Below are positions 39,470 through 50,392 of a stretch of DNA of 64,000 nt, in pieces. The stretch spans positions 124,001-188,000 of the forward strand of contig OZ037881.1 of the NCBI GenBank assembly GCA_964035575.1, written 5' to 3'. Every line of letters starts with the position of its first letter. Position 1 is the first letter of the stretch. This DNA is from Rhynchopus sp. YZ270_cl-10 (lineage: Eukaryota > Euglenozoa > Diplonemea > Diplonemida > Diplonemidae). The position numbers and the translations under genes are program-made. The notes beneath the pieces are model-generated. The model worked only from the letters and a program-made list of their open reading frames with translations, made no database searches and had not been told where the DNA came from.

Positions 39470-40081
39470 CTACAAATAGTCCTGGATCACTTGGAACAGC
39501 AGAAACACAGCGACTGCAACGAGGGACGGGGAATAGCGCAGCAGCACATCTCCGTCCTCCTCGCCACCCGCACCACTGCGGGTGAAGCTCCAGAGCTCTT
39601 CCTCTTCGGGCCTCCAGCGGCGCAGGACAATATGGTCCACGGAGACACTCACACTGAAACGCTCTTTGCTCTGCAGCGTCCCAGAGGATATGGACGTCCC
39701 CTTCCTCAGACACAGATTGGTGAAGGCGTGCAGGAGCTTGCCTCGCGAAAACGCGCCGTCGTCTTCGTCTTCTTCATCTTCGACAACGTCATCCTCATGA
39801 TCATCGAAAGAGGTCTCATGAATGTCCACCACTGCCTTGCCACAGCCTCCAGCAATGCTAACATGCAGACTGTCACCTGCAGCACCTGAAACAGACAGAC
39901 CTGTCTCCTCTTCCACAAAAACCACCTCATGTGATGCTTCTGCGGTCACAGCGTTGCCCTGAATGGTTGTAACAACGAGACGCCAGTCTCCTGCAAGGCT
40001 TGTAACATCAAGAAGAGCAGGATCATCGCAGCTGCAGCATAAAGCAAGGAAGAGAACGATGATGGGGGTGGATGGGTTCAT
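39470..40081 (-). CDS. Small secreted or membrane-anchored protein, unknown function
   Basis: 203 residues from the ATG at 40079-40081, which begins a signal peptide (TPIIVLFLALCCSC). The mature part opens with SLAGDWRLVVTT, reminiscent of the Gly-x-Trp start of lipocalin-like barrels, but no other lipocalin feature is visible. An acidic stretch (about 92-112, DDHEDDVVEDEEDEDD) follows. The last 20 residues (SPSLVAVAVFLLFQVIQDYL) are hydrophobic, either a tail anchor or a GPI-attachment signal. It lies 287 bp upstream of the surface glycoprotein in the same orientation, so the two may be expressed together. The leader has a CTCTCTCCCTCTCCCCCTCG tract. Confidence 0.65.
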   Translation of the reverse strand: MNPSTPIIVLFLALCCSCDDPALLDVTSLAGDWRLVVTTIQGNAVTAEASHEVVFVEEETGLSVSGAAGDSLHVSIAGGCGKAVVDIHETSFDDHEDDVVEDEEDEDDGAFSRGKLLHAFTNLCLRKGTSISSGTLQSKERFSVSVSVDHIVLRRWRPEEEELWSFTRSGAGGEEDGDVLLRYSPSLVAVAVFLLFQVIQDYL

Positions 40082-40258
40082 TGTTGAGGGGAGAGAGCGA
40101 GGGGGAGAGGGAGAGAGCGTTGGTGCTGCGACCTGGAGGATGAGGGTCATGAGAGATAAATATGTTCATAAACGCACCGCCAACAAGCTTAGAATTGAAG
40201 GGATACTGGTGCTCTTGACGACCCCATGTTTGCGTACTTGTTGCGCACTTTGTGCACA

Positions 40259-40436
40259 AAAAATAGAAACTTAACACTCATCACACGATAAAACCCATGG
40301 GAGAGGTTGTGGTGAAACGCACACACCTCGACCTGTTTGGTGAGGAGTGGCTCTGCAGCGCGGTTCGTCCCTAGAACCGCAAAGTGTGTTCAAAGTGCGT
40401 TGTTTCTATTTCCTCCTTCATTTCATGAGGTGACAA
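40259..40436. ncRNA. Structured segment, copy 2 of a near-identical pair
   Basis: Matches 22667-22843 with only a few substitutions (for example CTGCAGCGCGG for CTGCAACGCGG, GTTCGTCCC for GTTCTTCCC, TTTCATGAGG for TTTCACGAGG). The closing stem AAATAGAAAC (40261-40270) with GTTTCTATTT (40402-40411) is intact. The GCGGTTC/GAACCGC hairpin also keeps pairing because the change lies in its loop. Confidence 0.5.
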
Positions 40437-41806
40437 GAAAAAATACAGGAATACCCTATATTGCGTGGTATTTTTCTGGGGCACCAGATACCCAAGAATT
40501 TGATGAGCGACAGCGGTGTGTCGCTAATGGCAGCTAGCTGTACATTTGGCTGGTAAACCTGTTACAATGGAGAGATGTGAGAGAGAGAAAATGGGTGAAT
40601 GGGAGTGGGAGTGCTTTTTTTTGGAACAGAAAAATGCATTTTCTTCTTTTTTTTAAAAAACGAGAGGCGGGGGGGAAGGGGGGGTAAACATAAAAAAGTT
40701 ACTCTTCACACTTAAGCCTGTTTTTTGTGCCCACAAAAAAATTGCTCCACATAAAAATTATTACGCGAAAAGAAAAAAGAAAAAAGACGTGGTTTCGTTC
40801 TCCCTCCCTGGAGATTTTTTTTTTTTTTTTTTTTTGAAACACACGAAACAAGGAAGACCTTTTCCTAAGCGGGGAATTGGGGGGGTAATGGAGGGACGGC
40901 AAAACCCTCGTTTTTATTTGTCTGTTCCTCTTTTGTGTTTTTTTTTTTTGTTTGTGCCGATTTTTTAAAATATTTTTTTGTTGTATCTGAGCTACTTTAC
41001 ACCTACTGGTATAAATATCTGTACTCAATAAATGCACTTTTTTTTGCTTTTTTTAGACCCGATTTTTTCCCCTATTTTTTTTTCTTTTTTAGACCCTACC
41101 CATAGGTGCTCGTGAACCTGTTTTGTTGCCTCTTTGCCGCCTAACAGAGCGCTAACAAAAAAAAATAAAAAACAATCACAAATTCAATAAACATGGTTAA
41201 ACAAAACAACCCCCCCATTTTTTTTGTCCACACCCACACACCTACCCCATTTTCACAATAACACAGAAAAAATATCACACCGGAGCAGCAGATTTTTTTT
41301 TTGCATCCATTTTTTGCAAAAAATGAAACAAGCAGAAATAAAAAAAAGGAGAGAGAAAAGTTTGGTGAAAGCGCCTGAGAGATTCTCCTTCTCAGTCACG
41401 TTTACCAAAAAAAAAAATATAACCCTCTCCTCTCTCTGCCACTTCCTCAGCGTGATATCTTACTTTAAGCTTTTTAGTCTACCTTTTTTTTTCAAGAAAA
41501 AACACGAAAAAAAAATAAAAAGTTAGTAGACTTGACGCGCGACTTAAGTTTTTTTTCTTCTTGAAATTTCGTTCTACGATGGTTCCTTTACCTGGGGTTG
41601 GGGGGTTTTAAAAACACTGTTTTTTCCACACAAAAGGAGATGTAAAGAAAAGGAAAGATGAGGCCTCACGGGCACAGCACATCTTAAAACAAAAAGAGAG
41701 AAAAAAAAAAAGGGAAATAAACTATCAACGTATACTCCACACGAGAGGATTATAAAAAAAAAAGAAATCACAAAAGACCCCCACAGGAGTAAAGAAAGAA
41801 ACTTGA

Positions 41807-41838
41807 AAGATGGGTGTGACTGGAGTGCACATCACCTA
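41807..41838 (-). repeat. Hairpin HP-A, divergent copy
   Basis: Plus strand AAGATGGGTGTGACTGGAGT, GCACATCACCT; outer arms kept, inner stem GTG/CAC. Confidence 0.35.
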
Positions 41839-42299
41839 AAAAGAATGTGAGGAAGGAGTGGGATTGAGAGAACTGAAGCAGATTCGTCTTCTTTTTTTTT
41901 TTCAATGAAAAACGGCGTGTTTCTTCTCCGCTAGTTTCGCAATGGAAAACATGAGTGAATCAACAGAGTTAAATAGAAACATTGTCAACTTGAGGGAGAA
42001 AAAAAAGGCAATTTTTTTTCTTCGTCAAACATTTTTTCCCCTACCAAAAACTGCCCCCACCATTGTTTCAACAATGGTGGCCAAAAGTACTCTCCCTTTT
42101 AGGTAGGACTTTTTTTTCTTCCATTTTTGCGATATCAGTCACTGTTTCCTCTCTCTTTCTCACCTCCTCCACAAAAAAAAAAAGCCTCCCATTTTCCCCC
42201 TTAATACCCCACAAATGCGAACCAAAGAAGCGATTTTAGTCAACAAAAAATGGGGTGTTAAAAAAATTGAAGGGGGTGCTAGGGGGTGGTGGTGTGCTC

Positions 42300-44857
42300 T
42301 CATCCGAGCATGGCACGGAATCCGTTGATGATCGCCTGATTTTGTGCGGAGAAGAACTCGCAGGTGACCTTCTGGATGTAGTTGTCCGTGAGTCTCGCGT
42401 CAGGTCCCTTCTCGGCCTTGATCTTGGTCTCCCACCAGGAGCGGGTGTTGGTGTCGAAGTTCTTCATACTGTGTGTGGAGTGGGGTAAAAGCAACTCAAT
42501 CTAAATATTAGTTGGATTTGCTTCACTTAAAACAAAGATCATGATGAACCTAAGCCGTGCTTAGTCACCTTTGGGGGAAAAAAAACAAACAAGAGTACTG
42601 TTTTGTTTGTCTATAAAATATAGACAACATGGAATCAGTAGTACGCCGGATGCAGGGAAACTAGAAGGTGGCGATGTAGCCTCATCAAGGTGAGTGCAAA
42701 ATGGCATAAAGCCTTCGGGGGGTTTTGACATACCGGGACAGTCCGGTCTTCTCAGGGACGATGGGCTGACCGTGCTCATCCGGCTCTCCGTCTCCCTGCC
42801 AGAGTGTCTCGTTGAAGTGCTCGAGGATGAGACGCCATGTGATGCCTGCGCCTGCGGTGGCGACAGCCTTCTGCGACTCGTTGTGGAAGGTCACGATGCA
42901 CTGCATCATCCACATCGTCTTGTACAGAGGGCAGAACCTGTGTGATGGTGTTCAAATAAGTACAAGACAGAAAAGGTGACATACTTGTCGTACGGGGTGT
43001 ACGCGTTCTGTTGGAGGAAGTGCGACTTAATGACACGTCCAACGTCAATGGTGATCTTGTCCTCCTCTCCGAGGGAGTCCTTACCGACAAGCTGCACAAT
43101 TTCGGACAGGTCCTCGTCCTTCTGGAGGAGGGACGCGATGTCGGTACGGCAGGCCACGAACTGGGGCATGTTCAGGGCGTCCTTGGAGGCGTTCTCGGAC
43201 TCGAGGATCTCCTTGTACTCCTTGGCTCCCTCCTTCTTGTAGTAGGTCTCCAGCGCCTTGGCGTACTTCGAGTACGACAGCGACCAGTTCACGGACGGGA
43301 AATGCTTACGCTGCGCAAGCTTCTTGTCAAGTCCCCAGAACACCTGAACAATTCCGAGGGTGGCGGACGTCACAGGGTCGGAGAAATCTCCACCCGGCGG
43401 GGACACACTGTGATAGGAGATTGGTGATAGGTGATAGGTGATAGTGGTGACAAAGAGTAGTAGACATACGCTCCGACGACAGTGATGGTTCCTTCACGCT
43501 CGGGGGATCCGAGGCACTTAACACGTCCGGCTCTCTGTGGGGTGTTTTGGTACCGACATATTAGCGAGAATGTATTTTTCAAAAATGGCTACAAACCTCG
43601 TAGAACGACGCAAGACGTGCACCCAGGTATGCCGGGTATCCACCGTCGGCAGGCATCTCTGCCAGACGTCCGGAGATCTCACGAAGCGCCTCGGCCCAAC
43701 GGGACGAGGAGTCGGCCATCATGGCGACGTCCATACCCTGGTCACGCATGTACTCGGCAAGGGTGATACCTGTGGGGTGGTGGATGATAACGCATCAAAT
43801 GATCAAAGGCACGCAGCTCCGAAAGGCTGCGAAGGAAAAGAGCCATACCGGTGTAAATCGAGGCCTCACGGGCAGCAACAGGCATGTTGGAGGTGTTCGC
43901 AATGAGCACGGTTCTAAGCATGATGGAGAAGTCCTCTCCGTCCTTCGAGGTCGTCAGCGTAGGGAACTCCATGAGCACCTCAGCCATCTCGTTACCACGC
44001 TCGCCACATCCGACGTAGACGACGGCGTCGGAGTTCGAGAACTTGGACAGCGACTGCGAGATGACGGTCTTGCCGCACCCGAAGGCGCCGGGAATGCAGC
44101 AGGTACCTCCCTGCACGGACGCGAAGATGGAGTCGAGCACACGCTGGCCAGTCTTAAGGGGCGCCTCCGCACGGAGCTTGCCGTCGGTTGCAACGGGACG
44201 GGGCTGACGCACAGGCCACTTCTGGACCATGGTGAACTTCCTCTTGCTGCCGTCCTTGTCGAGCTGCACCTCCAGCACGTAGTCGCGGTTGGTGTACTGG
44301 CCTGCAGGCGCGATGGCAGTGATCTTACCTCCGAAGCCAATGTCTCCGCTGGGCGGGGGGAACATCATGGAGTGCTTGGGGATCAGGTCGTTCTCCCTCA
44401 CAATTCCGAAGACGTCTCCGTTGCTGATGGACTGGCCGACCTTCATGCTGGGGGTGAAGTCGTACTTGTCGGTGTAGTTGAGGGAGGGAAGGTCGAGCCC
44501 CTTGGGGATGAACACATCACCGACGATCTCGGAGATGGTTCTGAGTGGACGCTGGATTCCGTCGAAGATCTGTCCGAACAGACCGGGTCCGAGCTCGAGG
44601 GAGAGGGGCTTCCCGGTACGGGTGATGATGTCACCCACGGAGAGACCTGCCGTCTCCTCGTAGACCTGGATGGTGGCGGTGTTCTCCTTCAGTCTGATGA
44701 TCTCTCCGATCAGACGGTCCTCACCGACCTTCACCAGCTCGTACATCGCCGCACCCATCATGTTGTCTCCAACAACAACGGGTCCGGACACGGACTTCAC
44801 AATTCCGTTCAAGTTCACATCGTGGTGCTCCTCAGGGACATAAGTTCCCAACGACAT
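42300..44857 (-). CDS. ATP6V1A: V-type H+-ATPase catalytic subunit A, six exons
   Basis: Exons 44857-43849, 43769-43597, 43534-43470, 43407-42985, 42937-42734 and 42468-42300; introns of 79, 62, 62, 47 and 265 bp (GTATG or GTTTG donors, CAG acceptors). Product 680 residues, somewhat longer than the usual ~617. It hydrolyses ATP in the V1 head to pump protons into vacuoles and endosomes. Visible: GVSGPVV-type start, non-homologous region, P-loop [35 protein letters not shown] across intron 1, [40 protein letters not shown] across intron 2, and [20 protein letters not shown] across intron 3. An extra ~30-residue insert follows the KALETYYKK region. The start at 44857 was preferred to an ATG nine codons earlier. 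The last intron carries an HP-A hairpin. Confidence 0.95.
42541..42571 (-). repeat. Hairpin HP-A, copy inside a V-ATPase intron
   Basis: Minus (sense) strand AAGGTGA, CTAAGC, AC, GGCTTAG, GTTCATCAT; short loop, stem intact. It shows the element in a transcribed intron in sense orientation. Confidence 0.7.
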
Positions 44858-44894
44858 ATTTATGCCTCTGCTGTGGTACGCCAACTAGTGTATT

Positions 44895-44927
44895 CTGGTA
44901 AGGTAGTGTGAGGTAGTGTGAGGGGGG
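44895..44927 (-). promoter_or_regulatory. Acceptor-like site upstream of V-ATPase subunit A
   Basis: Sense strand CCCCCCTCACACTACCTCAC, ACTACCTTACCAG ends 38 bases before the start codon. C/T-rich with CAG, no nearby cis-donor. Confidence 0.4.
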
Positions 44928-44973
44928 TGATAAGTCGTGAGGATAAAAAGTGCTCTAAAATCTAAACTTAAAT

Positions 44974-45102
44974 GGTGTGGCCGACGACCCCAAAATATCA
45001 GAAAATAGCAGAAAGTAGCACCTCCCACCAAAAGATCCAGATGCTCAGAATAGCAGATAGCAGAACATAGCACAACAATAGCACCCCCCTTTCAGCCACA
45101 CC
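44974..45102. mobile_element. Small inverted-repeat element, copy 2 of the intronic MITE
   Basis: 129 bp between GGTGTGGC and GCCACACC; the flanks TTAAAT and ATTTAA extend the inverted ends. Left and right parts match 10281-10356; the middle is longer here. Confidence 0.6.
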
Positions 45103-45470
45103 ATTTAAAGGTTCTTTTCTGAACAGAGTACGATGTGGAAATGAGCAAGAGCAGTTCATTGTATTGGCACGCTCATGAACACAATACTGCCTTCGGTCCG
45201 GGTCCGGGATGAGCAGAAAGTACCCTTTGGTCAACAGAAGAAGAAAAAGGGAGATGCCGAAAAATGCTTAGAGGGTGAAAGGGGGAAGTATTGTCAAAAA
45301 GGTAGGAGGGTGGGGGGTGTTTTGTTTTGTGCTGGCTGGAGCAACAATAGTTGTTGGTGCTTGGTGTGGTCGCCCCAAGAAGGGCGTGAAAAAAAAGGAG
45401 GGGTGTGGGGATAGGTGTTGAAACAACAGAAAAGGGAAAAAAATGGCGAAGCAGACCTGAAAAAAAAAAA

Positions 45471-45592
45471 GCTGATAGTGCAAAACGCCTCTGGGACGCA
45501 GGCACTGACACCCCCGCGGGTTATCGAGCTCCGAAGTGTTGCACTTTGGAGTTGCTGACAGGAAAACTGTAGGCAGGCACACAGTCATTTCC
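45471..45592 (-). repeat. Dispersed repeat RF-F with HP-B hairpin, copy 2
   Basis: Starts with GATAGTGCAAAACGCCTCTG, GGACGCAGGCACTGAC (HP-B) and continues CGCGGGTTATCGAGC, GGAGTTGCTGACAGGAAAAC, AGGCAGGCACACAGTCATTT. Confidence 0.75.
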
Positions 45593-46021
45593 TCATCCTT
45601 GGAAGGGGGGGTGATCAGATGATTTGCAGAAAAGGCTGGTTCTCGTTGAAGGCGTTGTAGGAAATTGCTCTTTTCTTCTGCAGAGTTGTGTTGAAATGCA
45701 GAAAACCTATTCAATTCCCTCACAAAAAAAAAAAAAAAAAAAAAAATGAACATTTCATACACAAATCACTAGAGGAGAGGCCAGGATGCTTACGTCCTGG
45801 GGGGTGGTGGTTTATATTGTCTTTTTCGTCGACTATTTTCTATCCAATCAGCACCTCAGGAGCAGGGCTTTTGAGGGAGCGCATTTTCATCCCCACATTC
45901 TTGGAACGATGAGGAGATTATAGGGGGTTATTGTACAAGAGCATAAAACATAGGAAACATGGAAAAAAAGGGGGGCTTGTGTCTCTCATTGTACACAATG
46001 TCTTGAAGAAGAAAAGCTTAC

Positions 46022-46052
46022 GAGATGAACCTAAGCCTCTCGTGCTTGGTCA
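46022..46052 (-). repeat. Hairpin HP-A copy
   Basis: Plus strand CGAGATGAACCTAAGCCTCT, CGTGCTTGGTC; loop identical to the reference copy. Confidence 0.65.
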
Positions 46053-46070
46053 AAAAGAAAAAGGTTGGTA

Positions 46071-46095
46071 CGATGAACCTAAGCATTAGCCACCT
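46071..46095 (-). repeat. Hairpin HP-A, deleted copy
   Basis: CGATGAACCTAAGCATTAGC, CACCT; loop and half the stem lost. It directly follows the copy at 46022-46052. Confidence 0.4.
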
Positions 46096-46195
46096 AGCTA
46101 AATGGGGCAGAGAAGAAGAGAAAAAGAAAAATATGTATGTGTTGGCGAAGTAGCTCCCCACGGTGGCTCTGTCAGGCCAGGATGAGGTGTCCATG

Positions 46196-46314
46196 CGTCA
46201 TGTCATGTCATGTCATGTCATGTCATGTCATGTCATGTCATGTCATGTCATGTCATGTCATGTCATGTCATGTCATGTCATGTCATGTCATGTCATGTCA
46301 TGTCATGTCATGGT
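46196..46314 (+). repeat. 5-bp satellite ATGTC
   Basis: About 23 perfect tandem copies of ATGTC between CATGCGTC and ATGGTCTGACAGG. Confidence 0.95.
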
Positions 46315-46575
46315 CTGACAGGGCTACCGTCTCTTACAGGTAGCTAAATCAAGTTCGTGTACGTTTTACCGTGGAGAGGAAGGAGTTGTTTGACACAACG
46401 GCGCAGTGACAGGAAACTGGAGGAAACGAACAAATATATATTTTTTCCACAGGTTGCCTACGATCGCAGACAATCCGCATTTTTTAACACACCTCATCGG
46501 ACGCAAATGTCCGAGAGAGAAGGGGCCTACATTATGGAAAGTGAATAAAGAAGACCAAAAAAAAATCAAACAAAA

Positions 46576-46600
46576 AAGATGAGTGCGCCTCTCTGCACAC
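46576..46600 (-). repeat. Hairpin HP-A copy with GTGTGC/GCGCAC stem
   Basis: Minus strand GTGTGC, AGAGAG, GCGCAC, TCATCTT; stem different from the reference, one G-U pair on the minus strand. Confidence 0.6.
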
Positions 46601-46962
46601 ACAACTATAAAACAAGAAAAAAACGGTGACAGGTTTTGAACAATTCGATCATCTATTATGCTGTGGCGACCATCACCTACCGAGGTAGGCCTGTGCCCAT
46701 ATGCCCCTAGGGCTTAATGTAACTGAAACTGATACAGACGCACAGCGTCCTTTAACGCAGGGAAGCAGCTTTTTTCTTGCTTTTCTTGTTTCAGTTCTGG
46801 CATGTGGCCTAAAACTGAACCTTGCATTCCCTGGTGGGAGGGGGAAAGAAAAGAGGGGATATTTGAATATGGGAGTGAGGGAAGAGGACAATACAAAAAG
46901 AAACATGATTGTCCACGGTTAGATCGGAAAAATATCGAAGTAAAAAAAAGGGGGGTCTTTGC

Positions 46963-46995
46963 AAGATGAACGTCAGCCTCACCGTGCGGTCACCT
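46963..46995 (-). repeat. Hairpin HP-A, divergent copy
   Basis: Plus strand AAGATGAACGTCAGCCTCAC, CGTGCGGTCACCT; outer arms complete. Confidence 0.5.
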
Positions 46996-47167
46996 AAATG
47001 AAAAACAAAAAAATAAGTCCTCAGAAGGACGTATACACAGACAGTACGCTTCATTCATTGAGTCAGAGCTTTTGGAAGAAAAGCTCTGGTCTGATGATCT
47101 TAAAACCTCTGTGCTTGAAAAGAAGGGTGTTCAGAAGCAACCAGAAACCGTGAAAACGTTTCCCTAT

Positions 47168-47200
47168 TTCTTCTTCTTCTTCTTCTTCTTCTTCTTCTTC
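47168..47200 (+). repeat. TTC microsatellite
   Basis: Eleven TTC units in a row. Confidence 0.9.
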
Positions 47201-47341
47201 TGCTTTTTTTTTGCGCAAGCGCTCCTTCACCCCCCCTACTGATACATTTCGTTTTCGTTCTGGTTCAGCAGAATCAGAAGAGCGGAAGAGAGAGTTTAAT
47301 AACACCCTCCCTTCCTAAAAAGAAAAAAAAGTTTTATAAGA

Positions 47342-48254
47342 CAGGGTTCTAGCTCAGAAGAAAAAAAAAAAGAAACGGAAAAGGTGGCTCAAAAAAATTT
47401 TTTCTGCGCTTCGCGCGCAGGGATTACGCAGCTCCCCCAAAAATAAAAAAAGTACGTATGGATTTTCAACACGTACAATTCTAAGCAAAAGCAATTAAAA
47501 ACCGCGCGCGCTTCGCGCGCGCTCTCCCTGGCAAAGTTGGTTGAGAAGGGTTGTGAAAGTTCGAAGAACTGGAGAAATCATCAGTCATGGCATCCAAATG
47601 TTCCTGGCGAAGCCACGGTACGCAACATTTTTTAAAAATCTTGACATAAAATGGCACTTTCGTTGGTAACTATGGTCCAGTTCCGTAAACTTTACTTCCA
47701 TATTTTGCTAAAACGAAAGTTTCTGGCGAAGCCACGGTACGCAACATTTCTAAAAATTGCGCTTAAAATTGCCTATTATGTCATGGGAAGGGTGTATTGC
47801 AATCTAGCGCCGCAGGCGCACGGTACGCTACTTTTTTCTTTCGCCATGCTGCATGCTCCTTTTCCGGTAAAATAAAAAATTGTCTCCTACAAATAGAATT
47901 CTGTAGGGGGTAGGTGAGAGGTGGGGGCGGAGCCCCACTCCTCACCTACCCCACCCCAGCCCCAATCCAAAACCCAAATTACCTACGTATGGACACGTAT
48001 GGACACGTATGGATTCCACCTTTTCAAAAACAATTCACGTATGGATTTCCATACGTTCCACACGTGGAGCGTAATCCCTGTTCGCGCGGAAAAATTGACC
48101 ACGCCAAGTCGCTGTTTTTAACAGCAAAGGGGACTGGCTGACGACACTGAGGACCTCCTTGGCCAACCGGTTTTTTGCACCGTGTAAAAAAAACAGGGAA
48201 ATAGCTCCATATACCGAATTATGCGACATCGCATAATTCTGGATTTTTTGGGGG

Positions 48255-48286
<32 letters not shown>

Positions 48287-48759
48287 GGATTTTTGGGCAC
48301 TTTTGGGGGGCCCTCGCCCGCGGATTCCCAGATCTCCCAGATGACTGGAATGATGGAACCTTAAAATTTTCGCTCGCTGCGCTTGCAGATGTGCCGTACC
48401 CCTTATTTTTTTTTTTGCCTGCGGCGCCATTTTCCTTTTTTGCTCCGCAAAAAAGGGTTTGTTGAGTGACTGTGTGGTTGTAAACCAGCATTTTTACACC
48501 GTACCCTATTTTTTTTTTCGCCTGCGGCGCCATTTATTTTTTTCCATACGGTTAGTGGAACGTAAGGTGCAAGACCAAGCTCCGTAATAAGGGATTACAT
48601 TCCGTTTTTGGTTATCTCGCAAATTGACCTTTCGCCTCTCCACTCAGTGAGGCTTGCGCGAAGCGCAACGACCGCTTTCGACCGGGCGGAAAAAAAATTT
48701 CGTTTTCGCATAATTCCTGATTTTGGAGGAAAACCAAGCTATTTCCCTGAAAAAAAACC

Positions 48760-48797
<38 letters not shown>

Positions 48798-48842
48798 GGA
48801 AAAGGTGGGCCACCTTTTCCGTTCTACTGAGCTAGGACCCTG
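47342..48842. mobile_element. hAT-type element with CAGGGT[T/C]CTAGCTCAG ends
   Basis: 1501 bp. Left tip CAGGGTTCTAGCTCAG, right tip the complement of CAGGGTCCTAGCTCAG (15 of 16 match), with ACGGAAAAGGTGG inside both ends. TATAAGA flanks both sides (47335-47341, 48843-48849). The insertion point is the start of an HP-A hairpin (AAGATGATACTAAGCC follows). It carries a copy of repeat R (48417-48534) and pieces shared with the elements at 29545 and 32478. No transposase frame is seen, so it is non-autonomous. Confidence 0.7.
48417..48534 (+). repeat. Repeat R, copy 2 (inside a hAT element)
   Basis: GCCTGCGGCGCCATTTT at both ends, TGCTCCGCAAAAAAGGGTTT and TTTTTACACCGTACCCTA between; close to 12422-12540. 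Confidence 0.75.
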
Positions 48843-48845
48843 TAT

Positions 48846-48881
48846 AAGATGATACTAAGCCTCTTTGTGCTTAAGTCACCT
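48846..48881 (-). repeat. Hairpin HP-A copy at a transposon junction
   Basis: Minus strand TAGGTGA, CTTAAGC, loop ACAAAGAG, GCTTAG, TATCATCTT. Its first bases overlap the target copy of the hAT element. Confidence 0.7.
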
Positions 48882-49306
48882 ACATAAATACCGTCATTGG
48901 CAAATGTCCAAAAAAAATATGAAAGCATGTGGCAAAATGTTGAGCGCCAAACACGAAACGCTAAAAACAAAAAAACATCCGCGAGGACCACCCTGAAGGC
49001 CCCGTTTTTTCCCCCCCAGAAAAGCTTTGCTCTCCAGGGTTGAGGACGACCTTGCGTCTATACCTTCTGTAGTACAAAGGATTTGGCCAATATTAACTGC
49101 GTCCTGCTCCCACAGAGGTTCCCCCTAGGCGATTGTCGACAACAAAAAAAAATGAGAAAATTTGATGAAGTGTTCATATGCACCAAAGTTGCGTTGGTGC
49201 ACCACATTGCGTAGTATAAACCCCCCTCCCCTCTCCACAAAAGGAAAATCGATATACCCTGATGTCCTGAAAAACAGTGAGGCATCAATTTTTTCCCTTT
49301 CTTTTT

Positions 49307-49358
49307 GATAAATTGTTGGAGTAGTGTAGTGTTGCCACAGTTGTGCAATCTCCACTGC
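49307..49358 (-). repeat. Dispersed repeat RF-C copy
   Basis: GATAAATTGTTGGAGTAGTG, TAGTGTTGCCACAGTTGTGC, AATCTCCACT; lacks the ACCTCGG segment of 21761-21822. Confidence 0.7.
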
Positions 49359-50220
49359 GTTGTTTTTGTACACAATGATAACAAAAAGCTTGTCAAAAGG
49401 GTGAAACGCTATTCTCGCAATGCGCACTCACTTGGAGAAGTCGCAGTATTTTATTTTTGGTGGTACACGGTCCACTACACTACCGTCAAAAGCTGATAGG
49501 GCAGATACTCCTGCGGGCTTGCACCAGATCAAGTCTGTGTGCTATGCCATCGCTCGGTTGACCTGCAATGTCCAGTGCACCGGGTGGACCCCAGCCAAAA
49601 TTGAACACCGCACCCTACTCCCATCCTTTCCATTTTTCTAATCCGGGGCGGGTTGGAGTAGAGCCACATTTCACAGACAGGTCGAGGTGTGTGCGTTTCA
49701 CCACAAAAAAAATATGCATTCGTGACAATCAATGGAAAGATCGACAAAAAACACCCTGTAGCTTTGCTGGAGAAAAAAAAAAAAACAGGGGGTGGCGTGC
49801 TCAAAACGGGCTTTCCGAAGAGAAGACTGCAAACTCTCCTCGTGACCATTTTCTCTTATTATTGTCCTCTTTTTTGGGTGTTGCCAGGCAATTTGTACAC
49901 CCATACTACATAACTCTCTTTAAAAAAAAAATTTTACATTCCCCAAAAGTGGGAAAATGGAAGCATAAAACGTCATAACAAATATAAAAAAAAATCACAA
50001 TAATTATTCTGAGTAATTCAGTATTTCAACAGGGGCGAGGGGAATCTCTGCGTTCCTCCTATGTTTTTTTTTTTGAGTGGTTCTGTAAAATACACAAGTT
50101 TCTTTTGGGTTTCTTTTGCAAGCGTCTCCAGAACGCAAGCGGTAGAGAGGGGGAGGAAAAACAGAAAACTTGAAGAAAAAAAATAATCTGGGATGTGTCC
50201 TCGCACACAACACATCCAAA

Positions 50221-50268
50221 CATAGGGTATTTCAACAAAATGCATTCAATAAATTGATAGCATACGAG
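50221..50268 (-). repeat. Short dispersed repeat, second copy of 19441-19484
   Basis: GGGTATTTCAAC, AATGCATTCAATAAATTGAT, AGCATA; same orientation in both places. Confidence 0.6.
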
Positions 50269-50392
50269 GAGGGACCAAAATGTTCCATCCAAAAATATAA
50301 AAAAGGTGAGTGCTGTACAGGATATTGCTTTCAGGAAACCTGGAGACAACAATGTGCTTTGTACTGACACACACACATCCATAATAAAGTGA

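Larger units (their letters stand above)
40082..42299. other. Intergenic stretch with structured segment copy 2
   Basis: Contains the structured pair member 40259-40436, then AT-rich sequence with many A/T runs and an HP-A hairpin (41807-41838). No open frame is convincing. Confidence 0.45.
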
